Notes under the pieces: generated by a model
The model's input: the letters and a program-made list of their open reading frames with translations, nothing else
The model's database searches: none
What the model was told of the DNA's origin: nothing
Assembly (NCBI RefSeq): GCF_003389455.1
Contig: NZ_QUAC01000219.1
Span: forward strand, 1 to 64,000
Direction: 5' to 3'
DNA from: Streptomyces inhibens
Lineage (GTDB): Bacteria; Actinomycetota; Actinomycetes; Streptomycetales; Streptomycetaceae
DNA: 64,000 nt
Program-made: the position numbers and the translations under genes
Shown here: positions 7,329 through 15,671 of the stretch, piece after piece
How positions within the stretch are numbered: the first letter of the stretch is position 1
Layout of the letters: each line of letters opens with the position of its first letter

Positions 7329-8533
7329 GCGCACCGATGACGAATCTTGATGCGGTGCGGCTGACCGCACCCGGCTTATACACGGCGGCGGGGGTGGATC
7401 CGGCGTCCCTGTGGGAGGCCCTGGTGGCCGGCAAGGACACCGGCCGGCCGTACGAGGTCGCCTCCGGGCCGTGGCCCGGGACGGACACGGTCTTCCTCGT
7501 CGACGACCCCGATGCCGCCACGCTGGGCGTGCACCGAAGGGTGCTGCGTACCTCGGAGAAGCAGGCCCGGATGGCGCTCTACGGCGCCCGGCTGTCGCTG
7601 GCCGGGCCGGCCGGGAGCGGCCCGGTGGGCGGTGAGCGCTGGGGGCTTTATCTCGGACTGCCCACGGTGGACGAGGAGTTGCTGCGTTTCACGGCGCTCG
7701 ACGGGCTGCGCGCGGCCGCCGGTTCGCCGGACCGGGTGGCGGCGCTCTACGCCCGGGAGGTCCCGCCGTTCAGCGGACTGTCCCACCTCAACAGCACCGC
7801 CGCCGCGCATATCTCGGCCGCCTTCGGGCTGACCGGGGCGATGGCCGCGTACTCGCCGTTCTCCGACGCGGGGCTGGAGGCGCTGATCGACGGGGTGCTC
7901 TCGGTCGCCGAGGGTGAGAACGAGGCGGCCGTCGTCGGAGCGGTCAGCCCCAAGGTGCATCCGCTGCTGTTCCCGCAGTACGAGGAGCTGGGCTGGAACG
8001 GCGCCACACCGGGCGAGGGGGCCGCCTTTCTGCTCGCCGCGCGGGCCGAGGACGTGCCCGTATTACAGGACGCGTCGGAGCACGGCGGGACGGCGGCGGC
8101 CCGGCTGGCCGGCTACGGGCGGGCGTTCGGCGCGGAGGGCGCGGACCGTACGGCGGCGATCGCCGAGGCCGTGCACACGGCGCTGGAGATGGCCCGTACC
8201 GACGCCGACGGCATCGGCTGGGTGCTGCCGGACGCCGTGTGGACGACGGCCGGTGAACAGGCCCAGCGCGCCGCGCTCGACCAGGTCTTCGCGGGTGCCG
8301 CCGAGCGGCCCGCGGTGATCGGCACCGAGCCTGCCACCGGTGTGCTCGGACCCGCCCACCCGCTGGCCCATGTGCTGCTGGCGCTGCACGGCCTGGCCGG
8401 CGGCCGGCGCCTGGCGGCGGCCGAGGGCGGCGCGGTGCGGGAGGAGGCGCTGCCGGTCTCCCGGGCGCTGGTGCTGGCCTGCGGTGCGCGCGGTCAGGTG
8501 TGCGCCGTCGTACTGGAAGGAGCCGGGAGATGA
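7325..8533 (+). CDS. Degenerate ketosynthase, chain-length-factor-like (pair 1)
   Basis: 402 residues from the GTG that overlaps the preceding stop (an ATG at 7337 is the alternative). The thiolase-fold outline is recognisable: NSTAAAHISAAFGLTGAMAA, DAGLEALIDGVLSVAEGENE and AAVVGAVSP match the nucleophile elbow and following strand of ketosynthases. However, the nucleophile position reads SPFSDAG (Cys replaced by Ser) and neither catalytic His motif is recognisable. It is therefore probably a KS-beta partner of the preceding enzyme. It contains two TTA leucine codons (7376-7378 and 8063-8065), the only ones I noticed in the cluster. The next gene overlaps its stop by 4 bases. Confidence 0.78.
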   Translation: MSAPMTNLDAVRLTAPGLYTAAGVDPASLWEALVAGKDTGRPYEVASGPWPGTDTVFLVDDPDAATLGVHRRVLRTSEKQARMALYGARLSLAGPAGSGPVGGERWGLYLGLPTVDEELLRFTALDGLRAAAGSPDRVAALYAREVPPFSGLSHLNSTAAAHISAAFGLTGAMAAYSPFSDAGLEALIDGVLSVAEGENEAAVVGAVSPKVHPLLFPQYEELGWNGATPGEGAAFLLAARAEDVPVLQDASEHGGTAAARLAGYGRAFGAEGADRTAAIAEAVHTALEMARTDADGIGWVLPDAVWTTAGEQAQRAALDQVFAGAAERPAVIGTEPATGVLGPAHPLAHVLLALHGLAGGRRLAAAEGGAVREEALPVSRALVLACGARGQVCAVVLEGAGR

Positions 8534-9819
8534 CCCGCCGTGTCGTGGTGACCGGACTGGGCGCCGTCTGCGGACTGGGGCTCGACTGGCAGACCATGTG
8601 GGAGGGGCTGTGCGAGGGGCGCTCGGCGATCCGCGCCTGGCAGCTGCCCGGTATCGAGGACTTCCCGGTGCGCTATGCGGCGCCGGTCGACGACGAGGCG
8701 TTCGCGCTGCGTCACGGCGTCGACGACGGCCTGGACCGGCCGATGGAGCGGCGGATGCGGTTCGGGCTGGCGGCCGCCGGGCAGGCGCTGGCCGACGCGG
8801 GCCTCGACACCGCTGCCGGCGCCGGGCGCCCGGTGGGCAGGGTCGGCACGGCCGTCGGCTCGGGCGTACCCGAGCGTGACCCGTACGAACTCCTTGCCGC
8901 CTTCGGCGAGGACGGCCGGCCGAGCTGGCAGGCGCTCTACGCCCGGCGCGCCGAACTCGACCGCGCCGGCGGCCTGTTCTGCACCAATGACGCGCTGGCC
9001 ACCGGGATCGCGGCCCGTCACCGGCTGCGCGGGCCGGCGCTCAACTTCAGCACCGCCTGCGCCGGGGCCACCCACGCCATCGGCCATGGATTCCGCATGA
9101 TCCGGCGCGGTGAGGTGGACGCGATGCTGGTGGGCGGCGCCGACTCGGTGCTGAATCTGCCCACCATGACCGGCCTCCATCTGCTCGGTGCGCCGTCGAC
9201 GTCCGAGCTGTTCGGGGACCGGCTGTGCCGCGCCTTCGACCGGGACCGCAGCGGTCTGGTGGCCGCGGAGGGCGCGGCGATGCTGGTACTGGAGAGCGAG
9301 GAGAGCGCCCGGCGGCGCGGCGCGGAGATCTACGCGGAGGTGGCCGGCTTCGGCAGCTCCCTCGACGCGTACCAGGTCACCGCCCCGCATCCGGAGGGCA
9401 AGGGCGCCGCGCTGGCGATGAGCCGGGCGCTCGCCGACGGTGCGGTGGAGCCGGACGAGGTGGACTCGGTCAATGCGCACGGCACCTCGACCCCGCTCAA
9501 CGACCCGATCGAGACCCGTGCGATCAAGGACGTCTTCGCCGGTGGCGGGCGCTACCGGAAGCTGGCGGTCACCGCCAACAAGACGATGCTCGGCCATCTG
9601 ATCGCCGCCGCCGGTGCGCCCGAGCTGATCGCCACCGTGCTGTCCGTACGGGACGGCATCGTGCCCCCGACGCTGAATCTGGAGAACCCGGATCCGGCCT
9701 GCGATCTCGACTACGTCCCTGACAAGGCCCGGCACCAGGAGGTGTCGGTGGCAGTGAGCAATTCCTTCGGCTTCGGCGGACTCAACGCCAGTCTGGTGGT
9801 GCGTGGTTATGAGCACTGA
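8530..9819 (+). CDS. Beta-ketoacyl-ACP synthase (KS-alpha of pair 2)
   Basis: 429 residues from the ATG overlapping the previous stop. The catalytic triad is intact: Cys177 in FSTACAGATHAIG, His in NAHGTSTPLND, and His in NKTMLGHLIAAAG. The C-terminal SNSFGFGGLNASLVV strand is present. It is clearly distinct from the first KS, so this is not a recent local duplication. The following gene again encodes a catalytically dead homologue and overlaps by 11 bases, giving the gene order KS, pseudo-KS, KS, pseudo-KS. Confidence 0.94.
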   Translation: MTRRVVVTGLGAVCGLGLDWQTMWEGLCEGRSAIRAWQLPGIEDFPVRYAAPVDDEAFALRHGVDDGLDRPMERRMRFGLAAAGQALADAGLDTAAGAGRPVGRVGTAVGSGVPERDPYELLAAFGEDGRPSWQALYARRAELDRAGGLFCTNDALATGIAARHRLRGPALNFSTACAGATHAIGHGFRMIRRGEVDAMLVGGADSVLNLPTMTGLHLLGAPSTSELFGDRLCRAFDRDRSGLVAAEGAAMLVLESEESARRRGAEIYAEVAGFGSSLDAYQVTAPHPEGKGAALAMSRALADGAVEPDEVDSVNAHGTSTPLNDPIETRAIKDVFAGGGRYRKLAVTANKTMLGHLIAAAGAPELIATVLSVRDGIVPPTLNLENPDPACDLDYVPDKARHQEVSVAVSNSFGFGGLNASLVVRGYEH

Positions 9820-11131
9820 CATCCCGACAACGAACCCTTCCGATGACGCGATCGTGGTGACCGGCATCGGTGCGGTGCTGCCCACCGGGCGCGGCCCGCA
9901 GGCCCTGTGGTCGGCCTGGCGGGAGGCGCAGCCGGCGCTCTCCCCCTACCGGGACCCCTACGTACGGACCCGGAAGATCACCCACTTCGGCCATGTCCCC
10001 GACGAACTCCAGCAGCAGAGCCGCGAGAGCGTCCCCCACAAACTGCGGAAGTTCGGCACCCCGTTCACCTTCAACGCGGTCCTCGCCGCGCAGGACGCCA
10101 TGGACGCGGCGGGGGAGGGCTGGCAGTCGATCCCCGAGGAGCGGCGCGGGCTCTATGTCGCCCAGGACGACTCCACCGAGCTGAGCGCCGCGGCCTTCCA
10201 CAAGGCCCTCGACAAGGCCCGCTCGGACCCGTCGGCGCAGGCGGGGGTGGATCTGCAGCGCCTGGTGGCGGAGGCGTTCGGCAACGCGGCGACCTTCAAT
10301 CCGTTCACCGTCATCAGGGCCCTCAACAACAACACCCTCGCGCTGATCAGCATCGCCCAGCGGTTCCGCGGCGACTGCGCCGCGTTCGTCCAGGACGCCG
10401 GCGCCGCGCTCGGCGCCCTGCAACGGGCCGCCTTCACCCTCCGCCAGGGCCTCTGCGACACCGCCCTGGTGGTCGGCGCGGGCAGCTTCAACGAGCCCTT
10501 GAAGCTGGCCGCGCAGTACCGCGCCGGGCATCTGAGCGCGGGCGGCCGCGGCGGGGCTGCGCTGCGCAGCTTCGACGCCGAACGGGACGGTACGGTCCTC
10601 GCCGAGGGCGCGGTCGCGCTCGTACTGGAGCGGGCCGGGGACGCCGCACGGCGCGGCGCACGGCCGCTGGTGGAGATCCTGGGCGCCGCGCTGCGGCCCG
10701 CGGTGGACAGCGGCATCGGCCCGTCCACCCTGGCCGAAGGGCCCCGCGGTCTGCTGGCCGCACACGGCCTGACCCCCGACACGCTGGGGGCCGTGCTCGC
10801 CGACGGCAAGGGCACGGTCCACCATGACGCCGCCGAGGCCGAGCTGCTGCGGGCGCTGCTGAAGGACAGCGGTGTCCCGGTCGCCTCGCTGCGCCCGGTC
10901 ACCGGCACCCTGGGCGCCGCCGGACCCCTGGCGGAACTCGCCCTCGCCCCGGCCCTGTTCGAGGCGGACGAGCTGCCGCCGATCGCGCATCTGCGGACGC
11001 CGCCGGACGACGGCACCGACTTCGTCATGGGCACGCCCAGGAAGCGGCGGATCGACTCCGTACTGAGTCTGCACAGCACGTTCAACGGATTCGCGGGAGC
11101 CGCGCTCGTCCAGCGGCCGCACACGCCATAG
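9809..11131 (+). CDS. Ketosynthase-like chain-length factor (pair 2)
   Basis: 440 residues, with ketosynthase N-terminus IVVTGIGAVLPTGRGP and C-terminal LHSTFNGFAGAALV. The nucleophile elbow reads CAAFVQDAGAALGAL, so the catalytic Cys is replaced. The first His motif reads ADGKGTVHHD instead of NAHGT, and the second reads TGTLGAAGPLAEL without Lys or His. All three catalytic positions are lost, as in KS-beta/CLF subunits of type II polyketide synthases. The ATG at 9809 (two codons inside the longer GTG frame) lies within the end of the preceding KS gene, indicating coupled synthesis of a heterodimer. Confidence 0.85.
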   Translation: MSTDIPTTNPSDDAIVVTGIGAVLPTGRGPQALWSAWREAQPALSPYRDPYVRTRKITHFGHVPDELQQQSRESVPHKLRKFGTPFTFNAVLAAQDAMDAAGEGWQSIPEERRGLYVAQDDSTELSAAAFHKALDKARSDPSAQAGVDLQRLVAEAFGNAATFNPFTVIRALNNNTLALISIAQRFRGDCAAFVQDAGAALGALQRAAFTLRQGLCDTALVVGAGSFNEPLKLAAQYRAGHLSAGGRGGAALRSFDAERDGTVLAEGAVALVLERAGDAARRGARPLVEILGAALRPAVDSGIGPSTLAEGPRGLLAAHGLTPDTLGAVLADGKGTVHHDAAEAELLRALLKDSGVPVASLRPVTGTLGAAGPLAELALAPALFEADELPPIAHLRTPPDDGTDFVMGTPRKRRIDSVLSLHSTFNGFAGAALVQRPHTP

Positions 11132-11151
11132 GGCCACGAGGGGACCACACC

Positions 11152-14034
11152 ATGTCGCAGTTCACCGCATTCGTGCAGCCCGAGATGGGGCGGATCTTCG
11201 CCGCCCTGGGGCTGGACGTCGCATACGTCCGTGCCGAGGGCAACACCCTTTACCACCGCGACGAGCAGGGCACCGAAATCCCGGTCCTCGACCTGATGGG
11301 CGGTTACGGCTCCCTGATCTTCGGCCACAACCACCCCGAGATCGTCGCCCACGCCCGGTCCCTGCTGGACGCGAACCGGGCCGTGCACGCCCAGTTCTCG
11401 CTGCGCGGCGAGGCCGGGCGGCTCGGCGCGGCGCTCAGCGAGGTCGTCCGCCGGGAGACCTCGGTCAAGGAGCCCTACCTCGCCACCTTCGGCAACAGCG
11501 GCGCCGAGGCCGTCGAGGCGGCCGTCAAACACGCCGAACTCGTCCGGGTGCGCAAGGTCATGGCGCTCGCCGACGAGATCGCCGCGCACACCGAGGCCGC
11601 CCGGGACGCCGTACGCCGCGGCGAGGCCCGCCTCGACCCGGACGTCGGACGGCTGCCGGCGGTCCTCGCCCATGGGCCGCAGGCCGACGGCATCGATGGG
11701 CTGCTGGCCGCGGTCGAGGCGCACAACGCGGCGGCGATCGGCACCCGGCCGCTGTTCCTGGCGCTGGAGCGCTCCTTCCACGGCAAGCTCGTCGGCAGCG
11801 TCCAGCTGACCTACAACAGCGGCTTCCGCGCCCCTTTCCAGAACCTCGGTGCGCGGGTGCGCTTCGTCCCCATGGACCGGCCCGAGCTGCTGGACCGGAT
11901 CGCCGACGACGAACGGGTGGTGCTGCTCGACACCGAGATCGACCAGGGGCGGGTGCGGATCGTCGAGCGCGACTTCCCGGCCATCACCGCGTTCCTGGTC
12001 GAGCCGGTGCAGGGCGAGGGCGGAATCCATGCGCTGACGACGGAGCAGGGCCGGGCCATCCGGCTGTTCTGCAACAAGGTCGGCACCGCGCTGATCATCG
12101 ACGAGGTGCAGAGCGGCATGGGGCGCTGCGGCGCGTTCCTGGCCAGTTCGCTCATCGGGCTGCGCGGCGACTACTACACGCTGTCCAAATCGCTCGGCGG
12201 CGGGCTCGCCAAGATCTCCGCGATGCTGGTGCGCCGGTCCCTCTACGAGGGCGAGTTCGACCTGATCCACAGCTCGACGTTCGCCATGGACGACTTCTCC
12301 TCGTCGATCGCGCACAAGGTCGTCGAGATGCTGGAGGCCGACGACGGACAGGCCTACCGGCAGGTCACCGAGCGCGGCGCGCGGCTCACCGGCATGCTCA
12401 CCGACCTCCGAGCCGCCTACCCCGACATCATCGAAGACGTCCGCGGCAAGGGCCTGTTCCTCGGCGTCCAGCTGCGCGACCAGGCCCAGGCCCGCTCCAT
12501 GGTGCTGCGCGGCAGCGCCTACACCGGCTCGCTCGGCTATCTGCTGTCCGGCTATCTGCTGCGGCAGGAAGGCATCCGGATCGCGCCGACCGGCAGCGCC
12601 GGCAATGTGCTGCGCATCCAGCCGTCCGCCTACCTCACGGACGAGGAGATCGAGCGGCTGCGCGGCGCGCTGGACCGGCTCTGCCGCATCCTGCGCTACG
12701 AGGACACCCTGCATCTGGTGCACCCGGCCAGCGACCGCAGGATCGCCAAACCGCGCGCGCAGATCAAGGACTTCCGGGGCGCGGTGGCCGGGTACGAGCA
12801 GGGCGAGCGGCGCCCGGTGACCGGACCGACCCGCAAGGTCGCATTCCTCAACCACCTCATCGAGCCCGCGCATCTGCGGCAGGTGGACCCGGCGCTGGCC
12901 GACCTGAGCGATGCGGCGCTGCGCTCCTTCGTGCTCGGCATGGACCCGGTGAAGAAGGCGGCGCCCTATCCCGGCGTCCGGATCGACTCACCGCTCGGCA
13001 GCGCCGTCGAATTCTCCCTCTACCCGCTGATGGTGGGGTCCGAGCAGATGGGCCGCTACCTGGCCACCGGCGATGTCGCCGGGATCCGTGCGGACATCGA
13101 GGAGCGGGTGCGGGCGGCACGCGAGGACGGCTGTGAGGTCGCGGGCCTGGGGATGTACACCTCCATCGTCACCCACAACTGCACCTCGTTGAAGGTCCCG
13201 GGCATCGCGCTGACCTCCGGCAACGCGCTGACCGTCGCCATGGGCGTGCAGGCGATGGAGCGGGGTGCCGAGGACCGCGGCCGGCGGGTCGAGGACGCCA
13301 CGCTGGCCGTGGTCGGCGCGGCCGGCAATATCGCCTCGGTCTACAGCCAGCTGTTCGCCGAGCGGCTGCGCCGTATCGTGCTGGTCGGCAGCCGCCGGGA
13401 CGGCTCGGCCGGGCGGCTGCGGAACACCGTGCACGGCATCTACCAGGAGTGCTGGTCGCGGATCGCGGCCGGCGGTGAACTGGCCGGGATTCCGGCGCGG
13501 TTGGCCGAGGAGCCGCTGATCACCAAGTGGCTGGCCGAGGGCCCGGCCGACGACGCGGGCCGGGGCCGGGCGATCGCCGAGTACCTGGAGGAGCGCTACG
13601 GGACCGACCCGTTCCTGACGGTCACCCAGGACAGTGCGGCCCTGCGCGAGGCGCAGCTGGTGCTGTGCGCCTCGAACAGCCCCGAACCGTTCCTGACCGG
13701 CGAGCACTTCGCGCCGGACGCGGTGATCTGCGATATCGCCGTACCCAACAACGCCGTGCCCGGACTGGCCGCACAGCGGCCCGACCTGGCGTACATGCTC
13801 GGTGGCATCGTCGCCACGCCGAATGGCGAGAGCCTGCACCCCTCGGCGCGCGCCTTCCTGGAGGCGGGCCAGCTGTTCGCCTGCATGGCCGAGACCGCGC
13901 TGATGGGGCTGGCCGGCATCGACCACCACTACTCCTACGGGAACATCACCCGCCAACAGGTCATCGACATCGCGGCGCTGGCCGAGGCGCACGGTCTGCG
14001 GCTGGCCGACTACAAGAGCGCGCACTCGGTGTGA
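11152..14034 (+). CDS. Class III aminotransferase fused to acyl-ACP-reductase (AAR-like) domain
   Basis: 960 residues. Residues about 1-510 are a fold-type I class III aminotransferase: DLMGGYGSLIFGHNHP, FGNSGAEAVEAA, LVEPVQGEGGIHA, LIIDEVQSGMGR, and PLP-binding Lys346 in LSKSLGGGL. Residues about 560-960 resemble cyanobacterial long-chain acyl-ACP reductase: GLGMYTSIVTHNCTSL, the nucleotide-binding VVGAAGNIASVYSQLFAERL, GGIVATPNGESL, and LFACMAETALMGL with Cys911 at the place of the acyl-accepting cysteine. The predicted joint reaction is reductive release of the ACP-bound chain as an aldehyde, then transamination to a primary amine. PigE and TamH are analogous two-domain enzymes. A 15-bp-arm hairpin follows the stop. 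Confidence 0.88.
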   Translation: MSQFTAFVQPEMGRIFAALGLDVAYVRAEGNTLYHRDEQGTEIPVLDLMGGYGSLIFGHNHPEIVAHARSLLDANRAVHAQFSLRGEAGRLGAALSEVVRRETSVKEPYLATFGNSGAEAVEAAVKHAELVRVRKVMALADEIAAHTEAARDAVRRGEARLDPDVGRLPAVLAHGPQADGIDGLLAAVEAHNAAAIGTRPLFLALERSFHGKLVGSVQLTYNSGFRAPFQNLGARVRFVPMDRPELLDRIADDERVVLLDTEIDQGRVRIVERDFPAITAFLVEPVQGEGGIHALTTEQGRAIRLFCNKVGTALIIDEVQSGMGRCGAFLASSLIGLRGDYYTLSKSLGGGLAKISAMLVRRSLYEGEFDLIHSSTFAMDDFSSSIAHKVVEMLEADDGQAYRQVTERGARLTGMLTDLRAAYPDIIEDVRGKGLFLGVQLRDQAQARSMVLRGSAYTGSLGYLLSGYLLRQEGIRIAPTGSAGNVLRIQPSAYLTDEEIERLRGALDRLCRILRYEDTLHLVHPASDRRIAKPRAQIKDFRGAVAGYEQGERRPVTGPTRKVAFLNHLIEPAHLRQVDPALADLSDAALRSFVLGMDPVKKAAPYPGVRIDSPLGSAVEFSLYPLMVGSEQMGRYLATGDVAGIRADIEERVRAAREDGCEVAGLGMYTSIVTHNCTSLKVPGIALTSGNALTVAMGVQAMERGAEDRGRRVEDATLAVVGAAGNIASVYSQLFAERLRRIVLVGSRRDGSAGRLRNTVHGIYQECWSRIAAGGELAGIPARLAEEPLITKWLAEGPADDAGRGRAIAEYLEERYGTDPFLTVTQDSAALREAQLVLCASNSPEPFLTGEHFAPDAVICDIAVPNNAVPGLAAQRPDLAYMLGGIVATPNGESLHPSARAFLEAGQLFACMAETALMGLAGIDHHYSYGNITRQQVIDIAALAEAHGLRLADYKSAHSV

Positions 14035-14037
14035 GCC

Positions 14038-14075
14038 GCGGGTGCCGCGCACGGTGAGCAGTGCGCGGCACCCGC
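14038..14075. terminator. Strong hairpin inside the biosynthetic operon
   Basis: GCGGGTGCCGCGCAC (14038-14052) and its exact complement (14061-14075) form a 15-bp stem with an 8-base loop, starting 4 bases after the aminotransferase/reductase stop and 33 bases before the FabG start. No T tract follows. It may terminate, attenuate, or protect the upstream transcript end. Confidence 0.7.
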
Positions 14076-14107
14076 CCCTCCCCTCCCCACAGATTCGAGA
14101 GGACGCC

Positions 14108-14854
14108 ATGGAATTCGAAGGCCAGGTGGCGCTGGTGACCGGCGGCAGCCGGGGCATCGGCCGCGCGATCGCCGTACGGCTCGCTGAGGCCGGGTGCGAT
14201 ATCGCGCTCAACTACCGCAGCGCCACGACCGAGGCGGAACAGGTCGCCGAGCGGATAGCCGGGCTGGGCCGCAAGGTCGAGCTCTACCAGGGGGACATCT
14301 CCGACCCCGAGGTGCCGCACACGATCGTGACCGGTGTACGCGCCTCCTTCGGGCGGATCGATGTGCTCGTCAACAACGCCGGGATCACCCGTGACGAACT
14401 GCTGGTCAACCAGAGCCTCAAGGACATCGAGCAGGTCCTGGCCACCAACCTGATCGCCCCGATGCTCACCGTGCAGGCCGTGGCGCCCGTCATGCTCCGC
14501 CGGCGGTACGGACGGATCGTCAATATCTCCTCGTCCGCCGCCTCCAAGCCCGGCCGGGGTCAGTCCAACTACGCGGCGGCCAAGGGCGGTCTGGAGGCGT
14601 TCACCAAGGCAATGGCCGTGGAACTCGCCTCCCGCGGGATCCTGGTGAACGCGGTCGCCCCCGGAGTGATCAACACCGAGATGACGGACGCCATCCGCAG
14701 CCACGGCGAGGACGAGATCATGCGCCGGCTGCTGGTGAAGTCCTACGCCGAACCCGAGACGATCGCCGACGCCGTGGCCTACCTCGCCAGCCCCCGCAAC
14801 ACGTACACGACGGGCGAGGTACTCCACGTCGACGGCGGACTGAAGATGGCGTGA
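14108..14854 (+). CDS. 3-oxoacyl-ACP reductase, FabG-type SDR
   Basis: 248 residues of classical short-chain dehydrogenase. Cofactor motif VTGGSRGIGRAIA, NNAG at DVLVNNAGITRDEL, catalytic Ser in NISSSAASKPG, and YAAAKGG (Tyr-x-x-x-Lys). GITRD and the C-terminal TGEVLHVDGGLKM are FabG hallmarks. The start follows GAGAGGA. It most likely reduces the beta-keto groups made by the ketosynthases. It lies after the intra-operon hairpin, so its level may differ from that of the synthase genes. Confidence 0.92.
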   Translation: MEFEGQVALVTGGSRGIGRAIAVRLAEAGCDIALNYRSATTEAEQVAERIAGLGRKVELYQGDISDPEVPHTIVTGVRASFGRIDVLVNNAGITRDELLVNQSLKDIEQVLATNLIAPMLTVQAVAPVMLRRRYGRIVNISSSAASKPGRGQSNYAAAKGGLEAFTKAMAVELASRGILVNAVAPGVINTEMTDAIRSHGEDEIMRRLLVKSYAEPETIADAVAYLASPRNTYTTGEVLHVDGGLKMA

Positions 14855-14864
14855 GAGGCCGGTC

Positions 14865-15671
14865 ATGAGTGAATACGACGCACACCACGCCCCGGCGCCC
14901 GGCGAATTCGCGGGCCGGACCGCCGTCGTCACCGGCGCGGCCCAGGGCATCGGCCGCGAGGTCGCCCTCCTCCTGGCCGCGTCCGGCGCCGCGCGGCTCA
15001 TCCTGCTGGACCGGGACGCCGCCCAACTGGACACCGTCGTCAAGGAAGTGGGCGAGCTGGGCGCGGTCGCCGTGCCCGTCCCCGTGGACCTGCGCGAACG
15101 CGACCTCGTACGCACCCGGCTCCGCGCCGAACTCCGGGCCGCCGGCAAGCTCGACATTCTCGTCAACAACGCCGGAGTGGCCGACGAGAACGGCCCCGAC
15201 GACGAGACCACCTGGCTGCGGGTGCTGGACATCAACCTGCACGGCACCTTCGCCGTCACCGCCGCCTGCCTGGAATACCTCGTCGACAAGGGGCGCATCG
15301 TCAATGTGTCCTCCATCCTCGGCAAGGCCGGCAAGATGCGGAACACCGCCTACTGCGCCTCCAAACACGGCCTGATCGGCTACACCAAGGGCCTCGCCCT
15401 CGACCTCGCCGCCCGCGGGATCACGGTCAACGCCGTGCTGCCCGGCTGGATCGACACCCCCATGCTCCGCCGCGAACTCGCCGCCCAGGCCGACGAGATC
15501 GGCGCGGACCCGGCGCGGATGCTGCGCCAGGCCCGTAAGAGCATCCCGCTGCGCCGGCTCGTCGAGGCGCGGGAGGCCGCAGAGCTGATCGGATTCCTGG
15601 TGTCCGACCGCGCGGCCGCCATCACGGCGCAGAGCCTGACCGTCGACGGGGGCTACACCCGTGGGATGTAG
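14865..15671 (+). CDS. SDR family oxidoreductase
   Basis: 268 residues. VVTGAAQGIGREVALLL (NAD(P) binding), DILVNNAGVADENG, NVSSILGKAGKM and YCASKHG give the full SDR catalytic set (Asn, Ser, Tyr, Lys). The C-terminus TAQSLTVDGGYTRGM is typical. It is less FabG-like than its neighbour, and the last 11 bases overlap the thioesterase gene. It may be a second ketoreductase or reduce an imine/ketone after chain release; the sequence does not decide. Confidence 0.88.
   Translation: MSEYDAHHAPAPGEFAGRTAVVTGAAQGIGREVALLLAASGAARLILLDRDAAQLDTVVKEVGELGAVAVPVPVDLRERDLVRTRLRAELRAAGKLDILVNNAGVADENGPDDETTWLRVLDINLHGTFAVTAACLEYLVDKGRIVNVSSILGKAGKMRNTAYCASKHGLIGYTKGLALDLAARGITVNAVLPGWIDTPMLRRELAAQADEIGADPARMLRQARKSIPLRRLVEAREAAELIGFLVSDRAAAITAQSLTVDGGYTRGM

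Noticed and set aside
10153-12873. 906-codon open frame on the minus strand
   Set aside because: It is the complement of the ketosynthase-like and aminotransferase genes; composition follows third-position GC of the real genes and no family is recognisable.
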